Shown here: one piece after another, positions 43,571 through 52,190 of the stretch
Layout of the letters: each line of letters opens with the position of its first letter
Numbering within the stretch: the first letter of the stretch is position 1
Source: an uncultured Bacilli bacterium
Lineage (GTDB): Bacteria > Bacillota_I > Bacilli_A > RFN20 > CAG-631
Length of the DNA: 53,790 nt
Direction: 5' to 3'
NCBI GenBank assembly: GCA_947626825.1
Contig: CANQTM010000008.1
Span: 1-53,790, forward strand
Notes under the pieces: generated by a model
Told to the model about the DNA's origin: nothing
Databases searched by the model: none
The model's input: the letters and a program-made list of their open reading frames with translations, nothing else
Position numbers and translations under genes: made by a program

Positions 43571-45202
43571 CTATTTACTTTTATCTATATATTTTAAGTT
43601 TATTTTATTATCTTTTTTATTTAAAAAAAACTTATCAAAAATAAAATAAATAGCTAATCCAAAAATTAATGAATATATAAATCCTAAAATATTTGAAAAA
43701 GAAAAACAATTAATTAATTTATAATTACTAATATTAAATAAATCTTTAATAAAATCAAAAATATTGTTGGCATATATAAAGTTAAAACCTATTATTAACA
43801 AAACTAATGTACTGATAACTAATGGAATTAATGAAGAAACATTCATTATTTTCATTTTAGTATCATAACTTTTTTGTAAAGTTTTATTATTTTTCTTTAT
43901 AAAAACATATACAAAAATTTTTGTCATATAGGCAATTGTTAAGCCACCAGTGATAATAAAAATTGCTTCAATTAATTTATTTAAGAAAAAACTAAAACCA
44001 TTTAAAGATAAACCATACTCAATTATAGCTTCATGAATTAAACTTTTAGCATAATAGCCTCCAAATAATGGCATACCACAAATGGCCAACATTGCAATTA
44101 TAAGGCAAATCATCAATAAATATTTTTGATGGCCAAAACCTTTTACTTCATTTAAATTATGTGAATGGGTATTCAAATAAATTATTGCTGTTATTGTAAA
44201 TAATATTAATTTTACTATTGAGTGATTCATAATATAAAGAATGATACCTTCAAATGCCATTGATTTATCTTCTAATAAAATTAAAAATGATACACCTAAT
44301 AATATAAATCCCATTTGTGACATTGAAGAACATGCAAATGTTTTCTTAATATTTAATGTAAAAAGGGCCATTATTGCACCAATTAACATAGATAATATTG
44401 CAAGAACAATTAATATAACTGCCATAGCAAAACTATATCTAAAAATATTTGTAACACAAATAATAATGCCAAATAAACCAGATTTTGTTAAGATACCTGA
44501 TAATAAGCTACTTGTTGGTGTTAAAGAAGCAACATGAGCTCTTTCTAAATAAAATTGCAAAGGAAAAATTCCTGCTTTAGAACTATATCCTAAGATCATC
44601 AATAAACCGCCTATAAAAGTTTTAATATTTATTTGTTTTAGATTTAAAGATGATAAATAACTAAAATCAACTGTTTTTAATTCATGATAAATCATAATTA
44701 AACCCGTCAACAATAAAACAAAAGAAATTATTGTAACAATAAGATATATTTTACCGGCCTTTAATGTTTCTTCTTTTTCATCATGAATAACTAAAATTAA
44801 TGCCGAAAAAGACATCAACTCAAAAAATGAAAAATTAGTTATAAAATCATTAGACATAAATACGCCAAGTATAGCACCTAAAGTAATAAGATTTGCTAAA
44901 TAATAACGATCATGTTTTAAATATCTTAACATATATTCATTTGATAATAACAAACTCATAGTCCACATGAATGTTGCAATTGTACATAAAATTGCTCTAA
45001 AGCCATCAATTTTAAAAGTAAAATGCCAAAACTTATAAGTAAATGGAACGTGAAAACAAACAAAAATCATTATTGCCAATTCAGTAATTGCAGTTGAAAC
45101 AGCAATAATATTTCTTAAATATTTAGTATATTTGCTAATTATATAATTACATATTCCCATTAATATAGGAAATATAATCAAAAAAGGTATGATGATATTC
45201 AT
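43571..45202 (-). CDS. NuoL/MrpD-type proton or sodium antiporter subunit
   Basis: A 543-residue protein of about fourteen membrane segments, homologous to complex I, Mrp antiporter and hydrogenase-4 subunits. NFSFFELMSFSALILV carries the conserved Glu, and KAGIFPLQFYLERAHVASLTPTSSLLSG is the broken-helix channel motif with the key Lys. AGGAGG lies before the ATG. It follows a second such subunit by 33 bp, but no other Nuo, Mrp, Ech or DUF2309 gene is nearby. The role is inferred as ion translocation; the partner complex is unknown. Confidence 0.85.
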   Translation of the reverse strand: MNIIIPFLIIFPILMGICNYIISKYTKYLRNIIAVSTAITELAIMIFVCFHVPFTYKFWHFTFKIDGFRAILCTIATFMWTMSLLLSNEYMLRYLKHDRYYLANLITLGAILGVFMSNDFITNFSFFELMSFSALILVIHDEKEETLKAGKIYLIVTIISFVLLLTGLIMIYHELKTVDFSYLSSLNLKQINIKTFIGGLLMILGYSSKAGIFPLQFYLERAHVASLTPTSSLLSGILTKSGLFGIIICVTNIFRYSFAMAVILIVLAILSMLIGAIMALFTLNIKKTFACSSMSQMGFILLGVSFLILLEDKSMAFEGIILYIMNHSIVKLILFTITAIIYLNTHSHNLNEVKGFGHQKYLLMICLIIAMLAICGMPLFGGYYAKSLIHEAIIEYGLSLNGFSFFLNKLIEAIFIITGGLTIAYMTKIFVYVFIKKNNKTLQKSYDTKMKIMNVSSLIPLVISTLVLLIIGFNFIYANNIFDFIKDLFNISNYKLINCFSFSNILGFIYSLIFGLAIYFIFDKFFLNKKDNKINLKYIDKSK

Positions 45203-45244
45203 AAAAGCCTCCTCTTACACAACTTTATTAAATAATAACCTAAT

Positions 45245-46636
45245 TTAACCTGGTAAAATTGCTTCAATTATTACAAGAATTGGTTGAATATAAATGCCAA
45301 AAAATATATTTAAAATTGAAAGAACAATTAAAGGTATTGTCATTAAATTAATAGCATGTTTATTTCTTTTAAAAAATCTTCTTTTAGTTGCAAAAAACAT
45401 TTGATAAAGATTAAACATTAAAACTAAGGCCAGTGCTAAAGTTGTACAGATTATTGTGATGATTATTATATATGCTAATATTGGATTAAAAGTTTCCATT
45501 ATATAAGTTATCAAATACCATTTTGAAGTGAAACCTAAAGTAAAAGGTAAACCTATAATACTAAAACAGCTTATTGTTAAACTAATACTTTCAAATAAAA
45601 ATACCTTACCATAACCATTTAAAGAGACAATAGATAAATTATTAATTTTTTTATTTGCAATATTTAAAAATAAAAAGTTAGAAACACTTGATAATATAAA
45701 TGTTAATAACATCAATAAAGATGTTGTAAAACCATCATGGAAAAATAAAAATATTGAACAAAGAATATATGATAATTGAATCATGGTAACATAAATTAAA
45801 CGATTGTTAAAATTTTTAGTTATTAAAGATAATATTGTACTTATTAAAATAACAAATAAACCTAAAATCATAAATAAAATTTGTAAATAACTATTTATGA
45901 AAATATTTGTTCCAACAACAAAATAAATAATACGAATAATAATAAACATAATAATACTACTTAACATTGTGACAAATAATGTAGATGTTTTAGAAAACAA
46001 ACAACTAATTGGAAATAATAAACATTGAATAAATAAACTTAAAATAATTAAAAATAAAATAACATTATTTAACAATTTAAATGGTGAAAGATCATGATAA
46101 TTAAATTTAAAATTGCCACCATTACAAATAACATAAATAATGCCAATTAAATTTATAATCATTATAAACAAATAGATAAATAAATATATTTTATTATTAA
46201 TTTTCTTTAGATTTAAAATGAGTATTGGAAAACTAATACTAACTAATTCCATAAAAATATAAATAGTTAATAAATTTATTGAATAGCAAATTGCAAGTAA
46301 ATTACTAAAAATAAAATAATAAAAGAAATAGAATTTTTTATAATTTAATTTTTCATCAAGATTCTTAATTAAATAGATGGTTATTAACAAATATATAAAA
46401 GTTATGAAAAATGCCATAAACTTACCAAGACCATCGCAACTTAAAATAAAATAATTATCAAATAGTTTTAATGAATCGAATTTAACAAAAGATGTAAATG
46501 TTACAAATAATAAAATTAACAAATTCGTTAATAAAATGATCATTCTTCTTAAAATTATTGATTTTTCATCAATAAAACATTGCATAATTCCAGATATCGT
46601 TGGCAATAAAATTGGTAATAATAATAAATATTCCAT
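45245..46636 (-). CDS. Divergent NuoN/MrpD-like membrane subunit
   Basis: The ATG at 46636 with GGGG ahead is the likelier start (MEYLLLLPILLPTISGIM), although the frame opens 19 codons earlier. The 463-residue protein has about thirteen or fourteen membrane segments. YIFMELVSISFPILIL keeps the conserved Glu of the family, but the channel motif is degenerate (LFPISCLFSKTSTLFVTML lacks the usual His, Pro and Asp). It is co-transcribed with the better-conserved subunit downstream, so the pair may form a two-subunit ion translocator. Confidence 0.75.
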   Translation of the reverse strand: MEYLLLLPILLPTISGIMQCFIDEKSIILRRMIILLTNLLILLFVTFTSFVKFDSLKLFDNYFILSCDGLGKFMAFFITFIYLLITIYLIKNLDEKLNYKKFYFFYYFIFSNLLAICYSINLLTIYIFMELVSISFPILILNLKKINNKIYLFIYLFIMIINLIGIIYVICNGGNFKFNYHDLSPFKLLNNVILFLIILSLFIQCLLFPISCLFSKTSTLFVTMLSSIIMFIIIRIIYFVVGTNIFINSYLQILFMILGLFVILISTILSLITKNFNNRLIYVTMIQLSYILCSIFLFFHDGFTTSLLMLLTFILSSVSNFLFLNIANKKINNLSIVSLNGYGKVFLFESISLTISCFSIIGLPFTLGFTSKWYLITYIMETFNPILAYIIIITIICTTLALALVLMFNLYQMFFATKRRFFKRNKHAINLMTIPLIVLSILNIFFGIYIQPILVIIEAILPG

Positions 46637-46851
46637 AATAAACCCCATAAAAATCATTAATTGTTTTAATGACAACCTTGTTAATATTAACATATTATTA
46701 GTTATTTTTCATTTTTATTTTAACAATATTTATTTAAATAATAAATACATAATGACATATGTTAATTATTTTGTGACATTATTTAGTAAATGTTTTCTAA
46801 TGATTTTCAAATTTTTCTTATTTGTTTATAATCAATTCGAGGTGACTAACT

Positions 46852-48522
46852 ATGTTAAATAAAAACGATTTAAGACTTTCATCAATTAGAGATTTTTTTA
46901 ATACCAAAAACCAATCTTTATCTTATTTAATGAAAGTTCCTTATGATGATACTTATGCTATTTCTTTTAAAAAATTATCTAAAGTAGCAATTTTTGATGA
47001 AAATAATAATTTATTAATTGAAGAAACAAATAGTTTTAAAATAACTTTAAAGAAAAATCAATTAATCACAATGATTGCTTACAAAGGCACTAGTAAAAAT
47101 GTAATAATTGATATAACTGCTTTACATAATAAAGCTATTTTACCATATGAACCTTATAATCAAGTTAATACTAGAAAATTAAAAACACATGGTGATAATT
47201 CCGTTGATCCATTAAAACCAGCTGTAATTAAAGCAATTAAAAGAAATGATGGTAATGGATTATATATTAATTGTAACAATCCTGAAAAGTTAACAGAAAA
47301 AGACATGGGTAAAGCTTTATCACGTGTTGATATTTCTAATTTAAAAGTATTTTTCACTTTTGAACATAATAATTTTGATAAACCATTTTATTATGGCTAT
47401 CAAGTTAAAAACACAGGTAATGAAGATTTATATGTAACTGTGTTAAATATGGGATTTCAACTTGATGGTCAAGGTTGTTGGCTTGGTGAAAAAGAATGGG
47501 TAGATTTCTATAATGCCAATTTTAGATATGATGGCTCATCATGGAACGAAAAACAACAAAAATTATTTAAAGATTTCTTTAATTTTTCAAATACATACAA
47601 AACAAAAAAAATGCAACCAACAACTTATCGTATTCCTGCTGGTAAATATATTTATATTATGGGTGGAACAACTAAAGATGCCTATAAACATATAAATGTT
47701 TGGAAAACAGCAGATAAATCTGTTTGTGGTGGTTGTTCTAATGCAGTTGTTTTGTTTGATGTAATTGGTCAAGCAGAAGGTTCTTTCTTTGTTTATACTG
47801 ATCCAAAACAAATTGAAAATAATAATACTCACCAAGGATATCTTGTTGAACGTGATGGTCATAAATTTGGTAGTCAATATGTAGGTTATGATAATTGTCA
47901 TGGTGTTGTTGATACTAATATTACTTATGTTTTCAATGATTTAACACCATCTTTAGATTTACCAGTTACATATGAAAATTATTATGATGAAAAAGCTACA
48001 CAATATGAAAAAATTCCATATAAAAAATTAAATAGTACAGCTCATATTCAAAATAATAATTTTTGGGTAACTCATATTAATCCTCAGGGTTGTCATGATG
48101 GTGTTGGTACTGATATGACTAAATATAATACAATAAAAGCGGACACAAAAGAAAAAGTTTGTCTTGATGAAAACATATTAGATGGCCATGGCAATCTAAC
48201 AAATATTGGTAATTGGATGATGGATTATATGGATTATTTTACATTAGTAAATCAAGGAGATAAAGAAAGAGAATTTACTATTAATTTAACAAATACTGGC
48301 TCAGTTTGTGTTTTACTAAGAGATAAACATGGTAAATTAATTAAATCTTCTCCAATGTTTACTATTATGTGTAAACAAACTGATGACAAAGAAGCAATTT
48401 TAGCAAATGACTTTACTTATATAGTTAAGATAAAACCACATAGCATAAAACAATTTATTATGGAATATAATTTACTTGCTAACTCATGTGGATATGTTGT
48501 TCACAAAGCTAAATTAAAATAA
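46852..48522 (+). CDS. Cytoplasmic paralogue B of the unrecognised family
   Basis: A 556-residue protein starting at ATG with GAGGTG upstream. It has no signal peptide or lipobox. It aligns along its whole length with the lipoprotein domain at 39809-41689, sharing blocks such as GLYINCNNPE, FFTFEHNN, WLGEKEWVDFYN, TYRIPAGKYIY, AEGSFFVY, GSQYVGYDNCHGVVD, WVTHINP, VGTDMTKY, NIGNWMMDYMD, LVNQGDKEREF and YNLLANSCGY. It is more Lys- and Cys-rich than its exported relative. The paralogues lie on either side of the antiporter-like genes. Function unknown. Confidence 0.8.
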   Translation: MLNKNDLRLSSIRDFFNTKNQSLSYLMKVPYDDTYAISFKKLSKVAIFDENNNLLIEETNSFKITLKKNQLITMIAYKGTSKNVIIDITALHNKAILPYEPYNQVNTRKLKTHGDNSVDPLKPAVIKAIKRNDGNGLYINCNNPEKLTEKDMGKALSRVDISNLKVFFTFEHNNFDKPFYYGYQVKNTGNEDLYVTVLNMGFQLDGQGCWLGEKEWVDFYNANFRYDGSSWNEKQQKLFKDFFNFSNTYKTKKMQPTTYRIPAGKYIYIMGGTTKDAYKHINVWKTADKSVCGGCSNAVVLFDVIGQAEGSFFVYTDPKQIENNNTHQGYLVERDGHKFGSQYVGYDNCHGVVDTNITYVFNDLTPSLDLPVTYENYYDEKATQYEKIPYKKLNSTAHIQNNNFWVTHINPQGCHDGVGTDMTKYNTIKADTKEKVCLDENILDGHGNLTNIGNWMMDYMDYFTLVNQGDKEREFTINLTNTGSVCVLLRDKHGKLIKSSPMFTIMCKQTDDKEAILANDFTYIVKIKPHSIKQFIMEYNLLANSCGYVVHKAKLK

Positions 48523-48526
48523 TTTT

Positions 48527-48552
48527 AAAAACTAGAATTTTCTAGTTTTTTT
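48527..48552 (+). terminator. Terminator after paralogue B
   Basis: AAAAACTAGAA pairs with TTCTAGTTTTT (48527-48550) and continues as a T-run. Confidence 0.75.
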
Positions 48553-48564
48553 ATTATTTGCAAA

Positions 48565-48578
48565 AGAAAGCGTTTACA
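48565..48578 (+). promoter_or_regulatory. cre-like operator upstream of the antiporter gene
   Basis: AGAAAGCGTTTACA matches TGWAANCGNTNWCA except at the first base. It ends 11 bp before the -35 element of the antiporter promoter, a position compatible with CcpA-type activation. CcpA binding is inferred. Confidence 0.5.
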
Positions 48579-48589
48579 TAAAAAACTTG

Positions 48590-48618
48590 TTGAATTTGCC
48601 ATTTGATAGTGCTATAGT
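48590..48618 (+). promoter_or_regulatory. Promoter of the CPA2 antiporter gene
   Basis: TTGAAT (48590-48595), 17 bp, TATAGT (48613-48618), followed by AAGAGG (48638-48643) as the ribosome site. Confidence 0.65.
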
Positions 48619-48653
48619 TTTCAATTGCAAAATAGAAAAGAGGCGTTTTGCAA

Positions 48654-49955
48654 ATGAATTTAGTTTTGTTTGTTGGTATTTTACTAGTTTTAGGATTAGC
48701 ATCGACAAGATTGATGAAATTATTCAAACTTCCTAATGTTACTGGGTATTTAATTATTGGACTTTTAGCAGCCCTTATTTGCATTTTAATTGATCGTTTT
48801 TCTAATGGTTCATTGCATTTAGTAACTGATTTAAATAATTTAAATAATACAGTTTCTAATATTGCTTTAGGCTTTATTGCCTTAGCAATTGGTGAAGAAT
48901 TTAGATTAATAAAAATAAAACAATATGGAAAAAAGATTATAACAATAACTTTTTTCCAAGCATTATTAACTGTTATTGTTGTTGATATTGCCTTAGTTAT
49001 TTTGTGTTTATTATTTGATTTACCTTACAATATTGCATTATGTCTTGGTGCAGTTGCCACAGCTACAGCACCTGCAGCTACTCTTATGGTTATCCACCAA
49101 TACAATGCCAAAGGTCCTTTAGTTGATATATTACTTCCTGTTGTAGCTTTCGATGATGCTATTGGATTAATTATCTTTTCTATATCAATTGCTATTTCAA
49201 AATTAATTGTTACACCTGGTTCTACTATTAATTTTATAAGTTTAGTTTTAGTACCACTACTTGAAATTGTAGGTTCATTACTTGTTGGTTTCATTTTAGG
49301 AATATTACTTCATTTAATGATTAAATATTTTAAAAGTAGAAACAATCATGTCACAATGATTATAGCCTTTACTTTACTTGGCATTGGTACAATCACTGCC
49401 TTAAATTTAATTAAAATTAATGGTGAATCAATGGATTTTTCTAATCTTTTATGTTGTATGATGATTGGAGCAACATATAATAATATGGCCCATAAAGATA
49501 AAGATGTAGAAATAATGGAAAGAGATTTTTCCTTAGTAGATCGTTGGACGCCATTCCTATTTATGCTATTTTTTGTTTTAAGTGGTACTCATTTAGTAAC
49601 CTCATTTCACGAAATGATAGAACAAAAAATCAATATTTTATTAGTTTTAGGTGTTTTTGTTGTTTATTTGATTGCAAGATCACTTGGAAAATATTTTGGT
49701 GCTTTCTTTGGCTGTAAAATAACTAAACAATCAAAAGATATCACAAGATATCTTGGCTTAACTCTTTTACCGCAAGCCGGGGTAGCTATTGGTATGGCCA
49801 ACCAAATTGCTTCAATTGAAGCCTTTCAAGCAAATCAAACTGGAAATATTATAATTACTTGCGTTTTATGCGCAACACTTGTTTATGAATTAATTGGACC
49901 ATTACTAACAAAATTTGCTTTAAATAAAACAGGTGAAATTGATAAAACAATATAA
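48654..49955 (+). CDS. CPA2-family cation:proton antiporter
   Basis: A 433-residue membrane protein with about twelve segments, from the Kef/NapA-type CPA2 family that exchanges Na+ or K+ for H+. NVTGYLIIGLLAAL, IALGFIALAIGEEF, LGAVATATAPAAT and the ion-binding VVAFDDAIGLIIFS (adjacent Asp pair) are family features. No C-terminal RCK/TrkA domain is fused. ATG at 48654 is preferred over TTG at 48648 because AAGAGG is properly spaced. It is monocistronic, with a cre-like site upstream. Confidence 0.9.
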   Translation: MNLVLFVGILLVLGLASTRLMKLFKLPNVTGYLIIGLLAALICILIDRFSNGSLHLVTDLNNLNNTVSNIALGFIALAIGEEFRLIKIKQYGKKIITITFFQALLTVIVVDIALVILCLLFDLPYNIALCLGAVATATAPAATLMVIHQYNAKGPLVDILLPVVAFDDAIGLIIFSISIAISKLIVTPGSTINFISLVLVPLLEIVGSLLVGFILGILLHLMIKYFKSRNNHVTMIIAFTLLGIGTITALNLIKINGESMDFSNLLCCMMIGATYNNMAHKDKDVEIMERDFSLVDRWTPFLFMLFFVLSGTHLVTSFHEMIEQKINILLVLGVFVVYLIARSLGKYFGAFFGCKITKQSKDITRYLGLTLLPQAGVAIGMANQIASIEAFQANQTGNIIITCVLCATLVYELIGPLLTKFALNKTGEIDKTI

Positions 49956-49956
49956 A

Positions 49957-50010
49957 AAAATAAGTATATTCTCACAATTAATTTAATTATGAAAATATAC
50001 TTTTTTATTA
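49957..50010. terminator. Bidirectional terminator
   Basis: AAGTATATT (49962-49970) pairs with AATATACTT (49994-50002), with A/T runs on both sides, between the converging antiporter and thymidine kinase genes. Confidence 0.7.
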
Positions 50011-50592
50011 TTTTATAATTTGATGGCAATTTCTACATCTTGCTTCATAACATTCAGAAGCTCCAACTAAAATAATTGGATCATTATATTTAGCAGGTTT
50101 GCCATTAATCAATCTTTGTGTCTTGGTAGCTGGAGCACCACAAATTGAACATACTGCTGACAATTTAGTAATAAATTCAGCTCTAGCCATTAATGAAGCT
50201 GTTACTTTAAATGGTTCTCCGCGAAAATCAGTATCAAGACCAGCGACAATTACTCTTTTTTTTGCATTAGCTAATTTTTCACAAACCTCAACAATGCCTT
50301 CATCAAAAAATTGCACTTCTTCAATTATAATAATTTCAACTTTACGATCATCAACATATTTTTCAATACTAGCTAAATCATGAGGGTCAACACAAATACA
50401 TTTACAAAAATTACCAGCATGAGATGCAATCATGGTATCTGAATAGCGATTATCAATTGTTGGTTTAATTGCTACAACATTTTTTTTAGCATATTCATAA
50501 ACTCTAATTCTTTTAATTAATTCTTCTGTTTTTCCAGCAAACATACAGCCACAAATAACTTCAATCCATCCAGGATTATAAGTACGATACAT
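50008..50592 (-). CDS. tdk: Thymidine kinase
   Basis: Type II thymidine kinase, 194 residues, which phosphorylates deoxythymidine for nucleotide salvage. P-loop GCMFAGKT (15-22), DTDF region GLDTDFRGEPF, catalytic Glu in IIIEEVQFFDE, and a structural zinc site formed by CSICG and CRNCH. GGGAGG eight bases upstream places the start at 50592, not 50607. It overlaps no gene but directly follows the DUF402 gene. Confidence 0.96.
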   Translation of the reverse strand: MYRTYNPGWIEVICGCMFAGKTEELIKRIRVYEYAKKNVVAIKPTIDNRYSDTMIASHAGNFCKCICVDPHDLASIEKYVDDRKVEIIIIEEVQFFDEGIVEVCEKLANAKKRVIVAGLDTDFRGEPFKVTASLMARAEFITKLSAVCSICGAPATKTQRLINGKPAKYNDPIILVGASECYEARCRNCHQIIK

Positions 50593-50594
50593 TT

Positions 50595-51113
50595 CTAATC
50601 CTCCCAATTTAAATATTTAATATATAATTCTTCAACAGCTTCATGATTAAAAGGAAACTGTTTTTCTATTATCATCTCTTTAACAACTTTAAAATTATAT
50701 GTAATGACTTTATCTAAATCATCAGAATAATTTAATTCTCTTTTATGACGTTTATATTCAAGTTCATCTAAAACACGAATATCATATTCATTATCAACCT
50801 TAAAATCCAAATCATAATCTATATATTTTATAACATTATTTTCAAAGATTGATGGAGAAGCAATATTAACATAATAACAAATGCCATTGGGTTTAATCAT
50901 ACATACAACATTAAACCACTTTTTTTTAAAAAAGATAGAAACAGCTGGTTCAATTGCAGACCATCTTCGGCCATCAGATTCAATCACAAAAGAATGTGAA
51001 CTTCCAATAGCCACATATTCATTATTGTCTTCAATTAAGTATGTTTGATACCATGTTCGATGAACTAAACCATTATGCTTAAAAGCAACAATGACTGTTT
51101 CTTGATTTGACAT
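50595..51113 (-). CDS. DUF402 protein, nucleoside tri/diphosphate phosphatase-like
   Basis: A 172-residue cytoplasmic protein of the DUF402 family: HNGLVHRTWYQTYLI at the start, then the WSAIEPAVSIFFKKKWFNV and YYVNIASPSIFENN strands. YIDYDLDFKV carries the metal-binding Asp pair, and DELEYKRHKRE follows. Characterised members hydrolyse nucleoside di- and triphosphates. GAAAGGAAA precedes the ATG. It is in operon with tdk, which supports a nucleotide role. Confidence 0.88.
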   Translation of the reverse strand: MSNQETVIVAFKHNGLVHRTWYQTYLIEDNNEYVAIGSSHSFVIESDGRRWSAIEPAVSIFFKKKWFNVVCMIKPNGICYYVNIASPSIFENNVIKYIDYDLDFKVDNEYDIRVLDELEYKRHKRELNYSDDLDKVITYNFKVVKEMIIEKQFPFNHEAVEELYIKYLNWED

Positions 51114-51253
51114 TTGTAATTTTTCCTTTCAATTATCAGTTGTTATTATAGCATTTTGAAGGTCTATTTTAAAGAACAAATATAAGAAAGTTAACATTAA
51201 TAAAACGACTGACATTTTTATTTATGATAACTAAAATAATACTTTGATTTATA

Positions 51254-51284
51254 AAATAAAAAAACAAGCATTTTTTGCTTGTGA
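51254..51284 (-). terminator. Terminator of the 128-aa gene
   Basis: ACAAGCA (51264-51270) pairs with TGCTTGT (51276-51282). On the minus strand the stem is followed by a T-rich run. The gap 51114-51298 otherwise shows only AT-rich sequence with the promoter region of the DUF402 gene. Confidence 0.75.
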
Positions 51285-51298
51285 AAGTAATTTGCTAA

Positions 51299-51685
51299 TT
51301 ATTTTAATATTTCATTAAATTTTTTTATTATTTTTTTCCAATCTATACAGAACAATAACATCTTTTGATCATTAAAATAAATTTCATTTGTATTTTCATT
51401 TATTAAATAATATACAATAAATGTATCTACACCATTAAAAAATAATAAATCTTCTTTATTAAACTGTTCATTAGTACATGCAACAACAATTAATGTTTTT
51501 TTCTTAGAAAAATTATTATTTGTATTTTCATTAAATACATCAAGTAAAGATTTAATATTTTCTTTATTAATTTTTTCATCATAGAAAATAACATATCTTC
51601 TTTTTATAACTTCAAAACATTCAAAAAAGCAATCTATTTTTTTAGTTAATGGATATTCTTTTATTAATTTATCTTTTATAATCAT
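51299..51685 (-). CDS. Small protein in immunity-gene position, 128 aa
   Basis: No family was recognised. The soluble 128-residue product is Lys/Asn/Phe-rich, with alternating strands and helices (RYVIFYDE, KKKTLIVVACTNE, VDTFIVYYLINE). AAGG precedes the ATG. It lies 48 bp downstream of the broken RHS toxin tip, on the same strand and ahead of a terminator. That is the normal place for the immunity gene of a polymorphic toxin, so an immunity role is inferred from position only. It remains intact although the toxin is not. Confidence 0.5.
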   Translation of the reverse strand: MIIKDKLIKEYPLTKKIDCFFECFEVIKRRYVIFYDEKINKENIKSLLDVFNENTNNNFSKKKTLIVVACTNEQFNKEDLLFFNGVDTFIVYYLINENTNEIYFNDQKMLLFCIDWKKIIKKFNEILK

Positions 51686-51733
51686 AATTTTTAACCTTCA
51701 CATTATATTAATTTAAAAAACGTTTTTCTTTTA

Positions 51734-52177
51734 TTATGGTTTAATTGTTACTAAATTACTGAATATAAAACACAACATATTTAACATTTTTTGTATTTGT
51801 TCAATATCAATTTTATCTTTTTTGTTAAATACATAAATATTATGGATAATATTTAATGCCTTTTTAAATTGTTCACTTTCGTAAAATTTAATTTCATTTA
51901 AACAACTAAAGTTTTTAATTTCTAAATTTTGTGGATGCCACCTAAACCAGCACCTACTCCACATAATACTCCAGAAATTGCTTCTCAAACATATCCAGCA
52001 GCAAAATTACCTTCATTAGCTTCAGTGACATAACCATTTATAAGTGATCCTGACCCTACGCTGATTAATATACCACCAAGAATACCACCAACTATAGCTA
52101 CACCACTAATCAACCATGCAGCCCATTTAGGTAAATGTCCACTAGAATCTGCGTACATTATAGGTGTCTTGTAAAAA
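51734..52177 (-). pseudogene. Broken C-terminal tip of an RHS-type polymorphic toxin
   Basis: Reading leftward from about 52177, the frame gives YKTPIMYADSSGHLPKWAAW and a glycine-rich hydrophobic stretch (VAIVGGILGGILI, GSLINGYVTEANEGNFAAGYV). This is the hallmark junction after the RHS core (usually NNNPIMYxDSSGH). A TGA follows GYV, the frame continues as EAISGVLCGVGAGLGG, and after a frameshift near 51945 a further 70 codons run to TAA at 51734 (EIKNFSCLNEIKFYESEQF and onward), presumably the former toxin domain. No full RHS gene is present. The 84-codon open frame annotatable here is an artefact of this remnant. Confidence 0.7.
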
Positions 52178-52190
52178 TTAAGACCCGTTT
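52157..52190. other. Probable integration junction of the recombinase element
   Basis: The recombinase gene stop (52178-52180) and the first recognisable RHS codons meet here. The RHS frame appears to read TGLN over 52177-52188, overlapping the last recombinase codons. Large serine recombinase genes normally end close to one attachment site, so the crossover core is likely in this stretch. The exact core dinucleotide cannot be set without the other end. Confidence 0.4.

Noticed and set aside
51734-51988. 84-codon open frame as a separate gene
   Set aside because: It starts at a TTG inside the RHS remnant in the wrong frame (Trp-rich shadow sequence) and joins the former toxin frame only after the frameshift. 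It is part of the pseudogene.
51930-52000. Possible use of TGA as tryptophan (mycoplasma-type code), suggested by the in-frame TGA in the RHS remnant
   Set aside because: TGG is used for Trp throughout conserved proteins such as LeuS and GH31, and TGA serves as the stop of the 117-aa pilin-like gene and the RlmA-like gene. The TGA is better read as decay in a pseudogene.
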